Origin: Symbiodinium natans
Lineage: Eukaryota; Sar; Dinophyceae; Suessiales; Symbiodiniaceae
Direction: 5' to 3'
DNA: 64,000 nt
Assembly (NCBI GenBank): GCA_905221605.1
Contig: CAJNDS010002648.1
Coordinates: forward strand, 124,001 to 188,000
Made by a program: the position numbers and the translations under genes. The first letter of the stretch is position 1, and each line of letters starts with the position of its first letter. Below, piece after piece: positions 50,501 through 56,709 of the stretch. The notes under the pieces were generated by a model that had not been told where the DNA came from, searched no databases, and saw only the letters and a program-made list of their open reading frames with translations.

Positions 50501-52541
50501 TCACTGGGGTTAAGAGGATCATCTTCAGGAATTTTGTCCGGGGCCATCCTTAACTCCTGCTTGCCACTCACTTCCAGAGGGGAGTTGAGAAACATGACGG
50601 CAAATCCGATCATGAACCTGAGTTCTGGACCCCTCCTATCTGAACCCTGAACCCTAAAACCCTAAACCCTAGCCCTAAACCCTAAACCCTAGCCTTAAAC
50701 CCTAAACCCTACCCTTGCAAAACCCTACAAGCCCTGCAGGATCTGCTTGAGACAGAGACGGGGGGAGCGTGCCCGGGACTGCAGAATGTGGGGTGGGGGG
50801 TGAGGGGTCCCTAAACCCTAAACCCCAAGCCCTAAACCCTAAGCCCTAAACCCTAAACCCTAAACCCCCTGCCGTTCTCATCATCTAGGGCCTTCTGAGA
50901 TGGCCAGTTCTCAAAATGTTGGTCCCTTTTTGGGTGCCCTCAATTAAGAGGTGGCCGCCTTATAATCAGGACCGCCAAAGAAGGGACCTTAACCAATCAC
51001 CATACGGCTCATATAACCGGGTGGGGGTTCTTTTGGGTATTGTTTTTGGCTTTTTTTGGTATTGATTTTTTGGTTTTCTAAACCCTAAACGCTAAACCCT
51101 AAACCCTATAAACCCCAACCCCTAAACCCTAAAACCCTGAAACCCCACAACCCTAAGACCCTAAAACCCTGAAACCCTGAACCCTGAGCCCTGAACCCTA
51201 AACCCTAAACGCAAAAACATACCCAAACAAAAACCTGGCTCCCTTATAACCTCAACTAAACCCTACACCCTAAGCCCCGACGGCTGTTACTGGTCGACGG
51301 TCTGTAAACAAGGGTGAGTGTAGAATAGCCCGCAAATTCTGTCTTCAGGTACTCCAAATTGGCCCGCCCCAGCTGAGCTATGAAGCGAAGACCTAAACCC
51401 TAAACCTTAAACCCTAAACCCTAAACCCTAAACCCTAAACCCTAAACCCTAAACCCTAAACCCTAAACCCTAAACCCTAAACCCTAAACCCTAAACCCTA
51501 AACCGACCCTGGGTTCCAAGGCCCGAAGGAGCCCACAGACCCCCCAAAAACTGCTTTCGCGTCTCGACCCTCTCAGACACCTTCAGAATGGTCCCGTGGG
51601 CCCCCAAACCTCAAAGAGGTTCTTCGTCCCTTAGGCCAAGGCTTCTGAGATTGGGGTCCCAAATCTTCTGCTGAGACGCCTGCGACCGACAGCTCAGGTA
51701 CGTCACGCAGGTCATTCCGGGGGTCGCCATGAAGGAGCTGCCAGGGAAGGTGAGCTTGAGTTTGGGGTTTAAGGCTTAGGGTCTACTGAAAGGTTTATGG
51801 GTAGTTATGAGTGGGGAGGGAAGTGCCTGAGAACTGTGCCGCTACTTCCCGATGAGCCTCAAGCAGAGTGTGTGAAGCCAGGATGTGCGCTTGAACTACT
51901 CAAATGACGCCGGCCATACAAACCACGCTTCTGGTTCCTATGGGTATTTCCCAACAAGAAGCACCCTCTTCTACCCCAAATTCCCCAAATGGTATAGAAT
52001 CCCCTTTAAAAGGGGCGCCCCCAAAAAAGGGTACCCCTCTTTTCGGACTCTTCCATACGAGCCTGATTTCTTTCGCAGCACTTTAAGCCATGTCAATTGG
52101 AGCTGTAAGCTTCGGCCTGTGGTCGCCTCAGAGAGGTGGGGTGGAAGGCCCTTGGTTGTTTAGGGTTTAGGGTTTAGGGTTTAGGGTTTAGGGTTTAGGG
52201 TTTAGGGTTTAGGGTTGAGGGTTGAGGGTTTAGGGTTTAGGGTTTAGGGCTTGAAGCATCTCCGGAGAACCCTAAGCAATCTCATGGTGAAGACGAAGAA
52301 ACGTAGCGAAGCAACCTACTGCTCCTTGATAGCCCAGTGGTGCCCTTTACCCTTTTCTGTTGCTCTAGTTTCCCTTACTTTGTAGGATTCCCTTACTGCA
52401 GCATGGTTACTGGGCTACTAAGCCTCATTAGATCCGCTTGAAGCTCTAGGTATACACCACACTTTGCAGTCGAACCCTCGGCGACAGGAGTGCGAAGACG
52501 TGTTCAAGGAGTGGTCTGATCGGAACGGCGTAGTCTACTGA
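29201..52541 (+). CDS. Tandem-domain guanine-deaminase-like protein (split into about 20 micro-exons)
   Basis: Inferred spliced gene. Exons: 29201-29266, 32123-32162, 33581-33665, 33965-34016, 34684-34729, 34983-35025, 35875-35938, 36351-36404, 36738-36791, 37537-37599, 38091-38168, 39659-39685, 40869-40898, 44681-44728, 45281-45307, 46176-46211, 46796-46833, 47478-47536, one unresolved, about 49609-49629, one unresolved, 51698-51749, 52470-52541 (TGA). Phases agree at every consecutive junction up to 47536 and across the last one. The product, about 350 residues plus the gaps, has two CMP/dCMP-deaminase folds. Known of the family: GuaD-type enzymes use a zinc-bound water to convert guanine to xanthine and ammonia. 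Most donors are GC, and most acceptors are AG followed by G. Substrate is inferred from the GuaD-like TAAKYGFDDK and PCPMCWGA segments; a related nucleobase or tRNA deaminase is possible. No targeting signal seen. Confidence 0.8.
29283..29355 (+). repeat. TTTAGGG array at the 5' end of intron 1
   Basis: Starts 17 bases after the exon 1 donor; ends in TTTTGGG variants. Intron 1 ends with CCCTAAA-type repeats at 32034-32077. Confidence 0.9.
29356..31020. other. Intron 1 interior
   Basis: Holds degenerate TTTACAGGG/TTTATAGGG repeats (29960-30180), a TTTAGGG array (30170-30235), CAAGCAAGCAAG repeats near 30410-30450, a C-strand array (30465-30515) and a poly-C tract (30797-30925). Frames at 29555-29791 and 30610-31029 are not convincing exons. 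Confidence 0.5.
31022..31702 (-). repeat. Long telomere-variant array in intron 1
   Basis: About 680 bp of 8-mers that change in blocks: CCCTTAAA, CCCTAAAA, CCCTCAAA, CCCCTAAA, and finally plain CCCTAAA 7-mers. Each variant is locally homogeneous, showing spread by slippage or exchange, not telomerase synthesis of a single template. Confidence 0.95.
32210..32310. repeat. TATA/TACATA microsatellite (intron 2)
   Basis: TATATATATACACATGTATA and relatives over about 90 bp. Confidence 0.9.
32352..33249. mobile_element. MITE family D termini 0.9 kb apart (intron 2)
   Basis: Left end TTGGGATGTTCCCCCTTATG then CTAACAG at 32352. A right end CAGGGGAACATCCCAA finishes at 33249. Between them are telomeric fragments and unique DNA, so this is either one element split by insertions or two solo ends. 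Confidence 0.5.
33693..33950. repeat. Intron 3: G-array at 5' end, C-array at 3' end
   Basis: TTTAGGG units at 33693-33752 begin 28 bases after the donor. CCCTAAA units at 33904-33950 end 15 bases before the acceptor. The 299-bp intron is the clearest example of inverted telomeric ends. Confidence 0.9.
34049..34147 (+). repeat. TTTAGGG/TTTGGGG array (intron 4, 5' end)
   Basis: Begins about 32 bases after the exon 4 donor. Degenerate CCCTAAA/CCCGAAA repeats lie at 34622-34668 just before exon 5. Confidence 0.9.
35026..35874. other. Intron 6 interior
   Basis: C-strand repeats at 35180-35225 and 35805-35860, and a MITE family E copy at about 35684-35795 (AATAGGGGTTTACGAAAATA to TTTCGGAACCCC). 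A frame at 35240-35450 reads protein-like but is not needed to join exons 6 and 7, which fit in phase without it. Confidence 0.55.
36188..36270. repeat. Hairpin AGGGTCCATGTACC / GGTACATATGGACCCT (intron 7)
   Basis: Inverted arms of about 15 bp around a TTGGGGTACTGCAAGG centre; likely a small MITE. Confidence 0.7.
36929..36951. repeat. (CA)n microsatellite
   Basis: About 12 CA units inside the intron following exon 9. Confidence 0.97.
37954..38112. repeat. 22-bp direct duplication flanking a CCCTAAA array
   Basis: AGGACGTGGAGAAATTCTTC plus AA occurs at about 37955 and again at about 38090, where it spans the acceptor and first codons of exon 11. Between the copies are TTGTATTTTTAGATGCAC, the array at 37993-38075, and CACCAATCGCAGC. 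Confidence 0.9.
38091..38168 (+). other. Linker exon 11 between deaminase domains
   Basis: 26 codons reading DVEKFFKDVTVNRTMRRRFT then GKGGDQ, phase 0 at both ends. Acceptor GCAGCAG, donor gtgcag (canonical GT). It joins in phase to DHEKYMRLA of domain 2. The basic MRRRFTGK patch is absent from single-domain GuaD enzymes as far as I know. Confidence 0.7.
38195..38315 (+). repeat. TTTAGGG array (intron 11, 5' end)
   Basis: About 17 units, 26 bases after the donor. The intron's 3' end has CCCTAAA units at 39600-39640. Confidence 0.95.
38675..38850. repeat. Poly-G/GGGGGGT tract
   Basis: About 175 bases of G with scattered T. Overlapping poly-Gly, poly-Trp and poly-Pro frames are artefacts. Confidence 0.95.
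38880..39600 (-). other. Intron 11 interior; possible reverse-strand exon
   Basis: A reverse-strand frame at 39209-39568 includes SEVMAVAGGLDRTFGQD and GEKWLKQFEAEFVEIGKAA, which reads like protein. No clear splice borders or family, so kept as a note only. Confidence 0.3.
39710..39830. mobile_element. MITE family A copy 4 (intron 12)
   Basis: CTGGTTCTTAGTAGGGAATG at the left, CACTCCCTACAAAGAACCAG at the right; the centre carries ATAATCCCTTAAGACGGGTA as in copies 1 and 2. Confidence 0.88.
40285..40850 (-). repeat. CCCTAAA and CCCCCTAAA arrays, MITE family F copy 4 (intron 12)
   Basis: Telomeric units at 40285-40395; family F copy at 40472-40560 (TTTTTGGGGGTCGTATTATA to ATTCCGGCCCC). CCCCCTAAA 8-9-mers at 40680-40850 end just before exon 13. 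Confidence 0.8.
40920..41061. mobile_element. MITE family A copy 5, split by a TTTAGGG array
   Basis: Left terminus CTGGTTCTTAGTAGGG runs into a TTTAGGG array (40931-40992), after which GGTTCTTAGT is repeated and the element goes on CGGGAATGAGGGAAT to the right end CTGCTAAGAACCAG. The telomeric array is therefore inserted in the terminal repeat, with about 10 bp of it duplicated. Confidence 0.85.
41466..41529. repeat. (GAT)n microsatellite
   Basis: About 20 GAT-like units next to T-rich sequence; its Asp-rich translation is an artefact. Confidence 0.95.
41576..42326 (+). CDS. Zinc-finger segment of retroelement protein
   Basis: Taken from ATG at 41576 (MADVLLQEAQ); upstream sequence in this frame is T-rich and microsatellite. 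Finger 1: C24, C27, H40, H45 (CPMCEATF...HSKLKH). Finger 2: C72, C75, H88, C94 (CKLCDRQFFKWRHLKLHIEG). Finger 3: CSLCHQWVADFRHVKQHIRK then EH. Finger 4: CIFCGHRVGAPGRHIEQC. Such fingers probably bind nucleic acid in the retroelement particle (inference). The frame has no stop at the end and runs on into Gly/Arg/His-rich sequence that is only the shadow of the next gene. The natural end is therefore near 42320, where the frame changes by +1. The true N-terminus is lost if the element is 5'-truncated. Confidence 0.65.
42327..43208 (+). CDS. Helical retroelement protein, 293 aa, function unknown
   Basis: ATG at 42327 (MFEDMMEGAGELEASIFAHC), stop TGA at 43206-43208. The N-terminal 70 residues are low complexity with PPQQQQAQ. 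Then comes a long helical region: RVILQQEETIAHLRHEKCFV, LLLQSMLQELLQRVQKEA, WMLREMKGDIIQTFK. It reads +1 relative to the zinc-finger frame and the protease frame. The alternative frame across this stretch is also free of stops but has an unnatural Gly/Arg/His composition, so this frame is the coding one. From memory, similar proteins follow the zinc fingers in dinoflagellate retroelements. No enzymatic motif seen; an assembly or nucleic-acid-binding role is only a guess. Confidence 0.7.
   Translation: MFEDMMEGAGELEASIFAHCFDEGAMQRYMPARAPKRARPEQQFRGMGAGNRFAPVNMYGAPPQQQQAQDPLRLMCRVILQQEETIAHLRHEKCFVMFMKHEQEGILKPLMMVAKEWNEKRSQTPEKLTSPLRTLLLQSMLQELLQRVQKEAATEDGRTALQKKGWLTKENHWPYLAWDSKTKQLVLNQARQRVPHTEIVRLLTWMLREMKGDIIQTFKSRPSLHKMNLQIAPTSTFHLEIALRGQTSLEMHEAFMKLTSNAVTQLIGTAIKRDSLPQTALAKQLADLTFRRR
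43205..44086 (+). CDS. Ubiquitin-specific-protease-like (peptidase C19) domain of retroelement
   Basis: ATG at 43205 overlaps the preceding stop as ATGA, so it may be translated by reinitiation. 293 residues. Cys box: GGRNQCYLNSFLYCFL, with Cys31 as the likely nucleophile. Then QQHDVAELGDFLLPKL, equivalent to the QQDAHEF block of USPs, a LCIQIPRF strand, and the His box HEGHYTAVLQQCGKQWLYDD, with His230 and Asp245 or Asp246. Known of the family: C19 enzymes cut ubiquitin from substrates in the cytosol or nucleus. The triad is complete, so activity is possible. Length is near the minimum for a USP core, and the usual zinc-binding Cys pairs of the finger subdomain are not evident. Its role in a retroelement is unexplained; protecting element proteins from degradation or processing a polyprotein are guesses. 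Confidence 0.8.
   Translation: MTGLTPPAIAQAAACHFPLSSVVLQGGRNQCYLNSFLYCFLHAARCADCSHVLPQVFGKQTGKAQWASRLLGFGLLGWSEPYQQHDVAELGDFLLPKLTQAVSPGHWESRSTTDQGFVRHASTSAAQCLRLGLDEPHSADAVDIQVLIAGWHQGATIQAFVRAPPMLCIQIPRFLYRAPGWAEKRKHPYLLPNLVQIPEFLTADNLSIRWLPYQVVACVQHHGAQPHEGHYTAVLQQCGKQWLYDDEKRPRLLETHELEHLSTNIYLVFLVRQHLNAVAPFVAAEPSISQAER
44059..44289 (+). CDS. Short coiled-coil-like frame after the protease
   Basis: In a third frame, open from 44059 to TGA at 44287. It reads LSATGKSLFLLKAQIDAVAK, EMENIQQVATRLTDDMRIMQ and DRWMALRKSLPNQ, with strong heptad-like helix pattern. It overlaps the protease end by about 28 bases and has no upstream ATG before EMENIQQ. A -1 frameshift extension or a decayed fourth product is possible. 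Confidence 0.45.
   Translation, partial: AFHFTSRTLSATGKSLFLLKAQIDAVAKEMENIQQVATRLTDDMRIMQDRWMALRKSLPNQCTVVVCDANTPSCTR
44290..44620. other. Possible retroelement 3' region
   Basis: Unique sequence lacking telomeric repeats and clear frames, up to CCCTAAA repeats at 44624-44668. May include the element's 3' UTR. Confidence 0.4.
44757..45250. repeat. Intron 14: G-array 44757-44830, C-arrays 44944-45010 and 45140-45250
   Basis: The G-strand repeats begin 28 bases after a GT donor; the C-strand repeats end about 30 bases before the acceptor at 45280. Confidence 0.85.
45651..45835. mobile_element. MITE family C fragment (copy 3) and family E copy (intron 15)
   Basis: GGTTCCCTTATACAGTAACC and GATGGTACCCTTCTTGCAAT match the family C interior. 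It runs into family E: GTAGTAGGATCCCGTTATAG then CAGAACCCCAATAAGGTGGC and CCGAAACCCCC. Confidence 0.6.
45903..46043. mobile_element. MITE family B copy 4 (intron 15)
   Basis: Starts ACTTAGAGGTTCATTGTACT and ends AGTACCATGAACCTCCAAGT. Inner AACCAATTATAACTGTACTT and ACAGCTATAGTTGGTT arms also pair. TA on both outer sides fits a TA target duplication. Confidence 0.88.
46865..47470. other. Intron 17: 5' G-array and interior
   Basis: TTTAGGG units at 46865-46915 begin 31 bases after the exon donor. The interior has degenerate TTAGGG/TAGGGCATAGG repeats; reverse-strand frames here are repeat translations. Confidence 0.7.
47540..47627. repeat. Poly-G tract directly after exon 18
   Basis: Begins a few bases after the GC donor of the exon ending at 47536. 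Poly-Gly frames are artefacts. Confidence 0.95.
47745..48125. repeat. CGCGCTCCGCG short repeats and poly-G tract
   Basis: Tandem GCGCTCCGC/GCCCTCCGC octamers at 47945-48045 followed by G-rich sequence at 48055-48126. All six frames are open over parts of this because of composition. Confidence 0.85.
48325..49545. other. Intron interior with telomeric arrays
   Basis: G-array 48325-48385, poly-C near 48540-48566, C-array 49456-49545. An exon expected here for domain 2 (the strand between LMSL and AAHCGFE) was not identified with confidence. Confidence 0.5.
49609..49629 (+). other. Candidate micro-exon of deaminase domain 2
   Basis: After AGCCAAG the frame reads AAHCGFE and meets a GT donor (gtcgcc). 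It matches the domain 1 segment TAAKYGFDD in place and order. Being only 21 nt, it is uncertain alone. Confidence 0.45.
49670..51380. other. Intron interior with degenerate telomeric repeats
   Basis: C-strand variants at 49676-49815, 50640-50720, 50810-50870 and 51080-51210; G-strand at 49870-49915 and 50280-50345. MITE family H copy 2 at 50434-50560 (AGGTAGGCCCTAAGAATATG to AAGAGGATCATCTTCAGG). Confidence 0.6.
51395..51505 (-). repeat. CCCTAAA telomeric array
   Basis: About 15 units, upstream of the exon at 51698. Confidence 0.95.
51950..52055. mobile_element. MITE family E copy (last deaminase intron)
   Basis: CCCCAAATGGTATAGAATCC to AAAAGGGTACCCCTCTTTTC, then GG; degenerate. Confidence 0.45.
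52158..52255 (+). repeat. TTTAGGG telomeric array (last deaminase intron)
   Basis: About 13 units with two TTGAGGG variants. Confidence 0.95.
52325..52422. mobile_element. MITE family C copy 4 (last deaminase intron)
   Basis: CTTGATAGCCCAGTGGTGCC at the left, ATGGTTACTGGGCTACTAAG at the right. Confidence 0.82.
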
Positions 52542-53800
52542 GTTCTCCCGGCACCGGCCGGGCCGAACAGCACCAGCGCAAAGAGGTTGATATTCACTCT
52601 TGGAACATGTCCGCAGCGCCTGTATTGGCTCTGCTCAGCCTATTGCAGCCCTAAACTCTCCAAGCCCTATAAGCACATCCAAGCAAAGTCCACTTTAGGA
52701 GGGTTCCGTCGGGCTGCTCAGACATCGGCACCCTCAAGTTAACACGAAAAAAAAAACCAGCCCTGTAAACCTGTATGGAACTGGCAAGACCGGTCTTGCC
52801 ATTTCTTGTATGGATCCTCCTACTGCCCCCAAACCCGCAATCCCTACAATCGTAAGAGCCTAGACCCAAAAACCTCCAAACCCTCAATAGATCCCAGACC
52901 TACGATCTACAGGCTGCTGCTTTCAAAAGGGTCAGCACGTCGGAAGCCAGTGAGGAGGAGCAGAAGTTGATCCGTCGACTTTGGAGCTGAACTATAGCCC
53001 CCCTTAGGGCCTATTTTGTATGGTTTATACGTTTTTAAACCCAAGGGGATATGTTGTTCAACATATTCTTTCTAAGGGGAGTATACAGAAATCTTGAAGC
53101 CTTGATTCACCCCAGCTTGTTGGGGGGTATCGGCTTTGGGGTGCTGAGTAGAAGTACAAGAAGTAGAGGGTCTTATTGCATGGTTTGGAGGTAAGGGTTT
53201 GTAAGCCTTAACCCTAAAGCCCTAAACCCTAGACCTCGCATTTCAGGGTTCGGGGTCTTATGGCTTGAGGGTTTTATGTTTTTTGTTAAGGGTTTAGGGC
53301 AATGACTTGAGATGTTCACTCGATCGACGGCAGTGCTCTTCCTCATCGGTGTCCTGATAGCCCACGGGCTCCATTGCAATCCAGCAGCTTGGAATCAGAC
53401 GTGGAAATCGTAAGAACTCTGCGAGTTTAGGGTTTTGGGTTTTGGGTTTAGGGGTACCTGCCCACCTGTTTCAGGTGACCAAGCTGTAGTTACCACATGG
53501 AACCCTTGAGCATTTCTACGGCTCCGTCTCGAGCCCCAACAGGCACGCGCCAAGCGCGAGCGGCGATCTTCCGCCGAGGTTTTGAGCAGTGCCACATCAC
53601 TTCTTGACGTACCATGATTTCCTGGTACTCGTAGCGGCAATGCGCTGTGATGCGCTGTGGATGCTTGGACGCAGCAGGAGAGTGGGAAGAAAGCGCCGAT
53701 GGCGCGCGGCGCGCATGTCTTCTAACGCCAATCTCAAAAAGCAGACAAACCACCAATCCGAACACCCTAACTCAGCGTGCCGCATACCCAACTTGTTTGC
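52542..53800. other. Downstream of the deaminase gene; no recognised gene
   Basis: Mostly unique sequence with few telomeric units, perhaps 3' UTR then intergenic DNA. No polyadenylation signal could be assigned. Confidence 0.4.
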
Positions 53801-53803
53801 CAG

Positions 53804-53881
53804 GTTCTCGTGCGCAAAGAAGGCAAGGCGTTCGCAAGCGACATCAATGGTGCAGATGCTATGCGGACGCCGGCGACTTAG
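53804..53881 (+). CDS. Terminal exon, unknown protein
   Basis: Acceptor TTGCCAG, then 25 codons reading VLVRKEGKAFASDINGADAM and RTPAT, stop TAG. Two longer overlapping frames (187 and 126 codons on opposite strands) are Arg/Cys/Ser-rich and lack splice logic, so this short one is preferred. Confidence 0.5.
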   Translation, partial: VLVRKEGKAFASDINGADAMRTPAT

Positions 53882-54063
53882 CCGGCTGTTCTGGAATCGA
53901 CTTGGGCAACTGTCAAGATGCCGTCTGTGGTGTTCTTGCGAATGCCCATTTGTTTTTCGTGGTTGTGCTTTACTCATGTCGCGTGGTGGCTTTAATTCAA
54001 GTTGTGAAAATCTCTTGAGGATGGGCTTGACCGGGCTTGAGCTTCAAGCGGAAAACTGTCCAA

Positions 54064-54065
<2 letters not shown>

Positions 54066-54091
<26 letters not shown>
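54066..54091. repeat. (GT)n microsatellite
   Basis: About 13 GT units. Confidence 0.97.
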
Positions 54092-54096
<5 letters not shown>

Positions 54097-54252
54097 CTGC
54101 ACACGCATGGAAAACATGGGTATCTACAAGCACAGCTGTGGCATGCGATTGATGGCATACGAAAGGAAATGGAAAGGTGAACCCCTCACCCTCGCTTTGA
54201 GCTCCAAACTCTATAGTAACTAAGCCCGCAGCCCGGGGAAACCCGAAGCTGT

Positions 54253-54399
54253 ACTTGGAGGTTCAGGGTACGTAGTAATTAACCAACTATAACTGTACTT
54301 CGAACCCTCTTAGAAGCCCCTTAGTTGCCCTAATGTGGTTATATGTACAGCTATATGGTACAGCTATAATTGGTTACTAAGTACCATGAACCGCCAAGT
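54253..54399. mobile_element. MITE family B copy 5
   Basis: Starts ACTTGGAGGTTCAGGGTACG and ends AGTACCATGAACCGCCAAGT; core AACTATAACTGTACTT and its partner AGCTATAATTGGTTA. Confidence 0.85.
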
Positions 54400-54728
54400 G
54401 CCCAGGTACAATGCCGTCCTTGCGGCAATCGACCTCTTCACCACCAAGCAGCAAAGACATCTGCAGGCCAGAGCTCGAAAAAAACCGTAGGCGTTAGGCC
54501 TTCTAACCTCTGCACCCCTGCATGTCCAGAACCGTGAGGGGCCCTGTTTCACTAGGGTTTAGGGCCTAAAGTTTAGGGTTTAGGGTTTAGGGTTTATAAG
54601 GGTTTGTTTAGGGTTTAGAGTTTAGGGTTTAGGGATTAGGGTTTAGGGTTTAGGGTTTGGGGCGGATAAACCCTGAGGCGAGATTCTTTGAGAAGCCAAG
54701 CCAGCCCCCTCGGCCCTTTCTTTGGCAG

Positions 54729-54791
54729 GCGGAGACCTTCTACCTGCGAAAGCTCCATACTCAAGAGCAGGCCTGTGCTACCATATGGGAG
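54729..54791 (+). CDS. Internal exon, unknown protein
   Basis: Acceptor TTTGGCAG followed by G; the frame reads AETFYLRKLHTQEQACATIW then E and runs into TTTAGGG repeats, so the donor must lie at or just before the array. G-strand arrays lie on both sides (54555-54660 and 54795-54815). Confidence 0.5.
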
Positions 54792-54819
54792 TTTAGGGTT
54801 TAGGGTTTAGTTTAGGGTT

Positions 54820-55374
54820 CAAATAAAATCCCCCGAATAGTAGGATTCTCTGATAATAATAAGGACCCCAATATGGTACCCCTAGTTTCGGAAACCCCCC
54901 CCCTGTAGTATATTTGACTTTATTGAATTTTGATGCTAGAATTGTTTCCCAGTATATCATTTTTATGCTTCATAATTATGTAGTTCAGTATACTAGCCTT
55001 GACATGCAATCCTAAGCCCCCTAAAGTTTACTGGGTTTCGTCGAAGCCCTGTTGGGGACGCAAGATCTTTGGCCCCAGGTTTCCACACGCCCTTGGAGTT
55101 CTTGTGGGCCTAGAAAGTTCTTAGGCTGTCCCACCCGAGAAGTGCTGCGCATCATGTGCTCACATCCCGAAATTCACCCTAAGCCAAGGGTTTAGAGTTT
55201 ATGGGTTTAAGGTGTAGGGTTCGCGGACCGCGGAAAGCAAGCAGCCACCTAGGGGTTTAGGTTTTAGGGTTTAGGGTACGGTTTGGGGTTTAGGGTTTAG
55301 GGTTTGAGGTTTGGGGTTTAGGGTTTAGGGAGGGCATGGCTGGCAGGAGAAGCAGGAGAGATTTGCCAGAGAGG

Positions 55375-55406
<32 letters not shown>

Positions 55407-55570
55407 CTGCCGAACCATGGGGAGCAATTGTTTCCAATTTGGGGTCCAAATATGGTCTTTAGGGTTTAGGGTTTAGGGTTCAGGAACCCCATATGGGAGT
55501 TTCGGGGACCCCTAAAAATAGACCGCCAGATAGTAGCATTCCCTGATGGTAAGGACCCGAATAAGGTAAG
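54820..55570. mobile_element. Two MITE family E copies (54820-54900 and 55483-55570)
   Basis: Both have the AGTAGGATTC/AGTAGCATTC block, AAGGACCC and a TTTCGG(A)AACCCC or GTTTCGGGGACCCC end. A degenerate TTTAGGG array (55265-55330) and a poly-G tract (55380-55406) lie between. Confidence 0.6.
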
Positions 55571-55859
55571 CGAGTGCTTCATCTTCTCTTGTGACAGCGC
55601 AGAGGCATACGAAGCAGGGTTTAACTTACTGTTTCTGGTGAGTGTACATAAGGTTCCTGCTTAATCTTGGTGAGTGCATAAATTGGGTGTCCTTTTTGGG
55701 GGTACAAGAAATATGAACCCTACTTCATATGGGCCTACACAACCTCGTTGGGCCTGACTAAATGCAAAAACCCGAAGCCCCCACCCAGACCCAAACCTTA
55801 CAAACCCTAAGCCTCACACCCCAAATCCACAACACCTTTCTAACCCGACACCCCTGAAC

Positions 55860-56060
55860 CCTAGACCCTCAACACCCTAGGCAACCTAGGCAACACCCTA
55901 AACACCCTAACCACCCGAAACACCCTAAACACCCTAAGCACCCAGCACCCTAAACACCCTAAACACCCTCAACACCCTAAACACTAAATCCCTAAACTCC
56001 CTTAAACCCGAAACTAGAACCTTCAGGAATGGCCCGAAACCCTAGACCACAAAGACCCTC
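55860..56060 (-). repeat. CACCCTAAA variant array
   Basis: Repeated ACACCCTAAACACCC units, a 9-bp telomere variant not seen elsewhere in the window. Confidence 0.8.
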
Positions 56061-56092
56061 AAACCCTAAACCCCCTACAGACCCTAAACCCG

Positions 56093-56170
56093 GCGGAGGC
56101 CAAGGCCCGGGCCCAGGAGGCCAAAAAGGCGGCCAAGGCGGCGAAGGAGCGCCACGACGAACCTACAGAG
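56093..56170 (+). CDS. Exon-like Ala/Lys-rich helix, unknown protein
   Basis: 26 codons reading AEAKARAQEAKKAAKAAKER and HDEPT, then Glu, directly before a TTTAGGG array (56171-56235) and after degenerate C-strand repeats. It would form a single charged alpha-helix. Confidence 0.45.
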
Positions 56171-56593
56171 GGTTTAGGGTTTAGGGTTTAGGGTTTAGGG
56201 TTTAGGGTTTAGGGTTTAGGGTTTAGGGTTGAGGGTGATGATTTGAGGGACTTAGCTTCGAATAATTTCATTATTCAGTCCCAAGGTTGAAGGTTCTCCA
56301 CATAATTCCCAGGACCGAATACATAGGGTGCAGAGTAGGCCGTTATTCCATTGTTTAGCGGTTTTGGTTCCCTGAAAAACCCTTTTCAGCAAACAAGGGC
56401 AAGCCTAGTACAAGGTTGGGAGAACTGGCCCTTCCTATGGTCCCTTTGCCCTTCTTTATAGGGATCTGAGGTATGGGCCCTTAGTCTGCGTAGAGTATAA
56501 TAAGGGTTATCTAGCAAGGGACCACATGCAGGGCCCATACTTGGAATCCAAGAGAATCATTGTGTCCTGAAAGGTTCTAGGAATCTAGTTATA

Positions 56594-56707
56594 CTTGGTG
56601 GCCCAGTCATACCCTTTTTGCCCGTTTTTTTGGTTCTAGGTTCCCTTATAGAGTGACCAACCACAAGCAGGGTACCCTTACTACAACATGGTCACTGGGC
56701 TACCAAG
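56594..56707. mobile_element. MITE family C copy 5
   Basis: CTTGGTGGCCCAGTCATACC at the left, ATGGTCACTGGGCTACCAAG at the right; outer TA/TA. Confidence 0.85.
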
Positions 56708-56709
56708 TA

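Larger units (their letters stand above)
39659..52541 (+). other. Deaminase domain 2 (zinc ligands replaced), exons 12 onward
   Basis: Exon peptides in order: DHEKYMRLA, AMAVAARGGK, ERECFGAIIVKDGVVR, VISEACNCV, VLSDRDATATAE, VKAIRAATERLG, then (AC plus G giving Thr) YNLEGCVMYTTAHPDLMSL, a gap, AAHCGFE, a gap, YVTQVIPGVAMKELPGK, and SNPRRQECEDVFKEWSDRN followed by GVVY and stop. These follow the GuaD fold in order. The His of HAE is Thr (T269-A-E271), and the two Cys of PCxxC are Asp299 and Ser302, while Glu271 stays. The ending (VF-x-x-W ... VY) matches the family C-terminus. A zinc-binding deaminase cannot use this site in the usual way; a structural or regulatory role for the first domain is inferred. 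GT donors follow exons 14, 16, 17 and 51698-51749; GC donors follow the others. Confidence 0.75.

Noticed and set aside
53589-54152. 187-codon frame and its 126-codon reverse-strand partner
   Set aside because: Arg/Cys/Ser-rich and mutually overlapping. A short frame with a clean acceptor (53804-53881) explains the region better.
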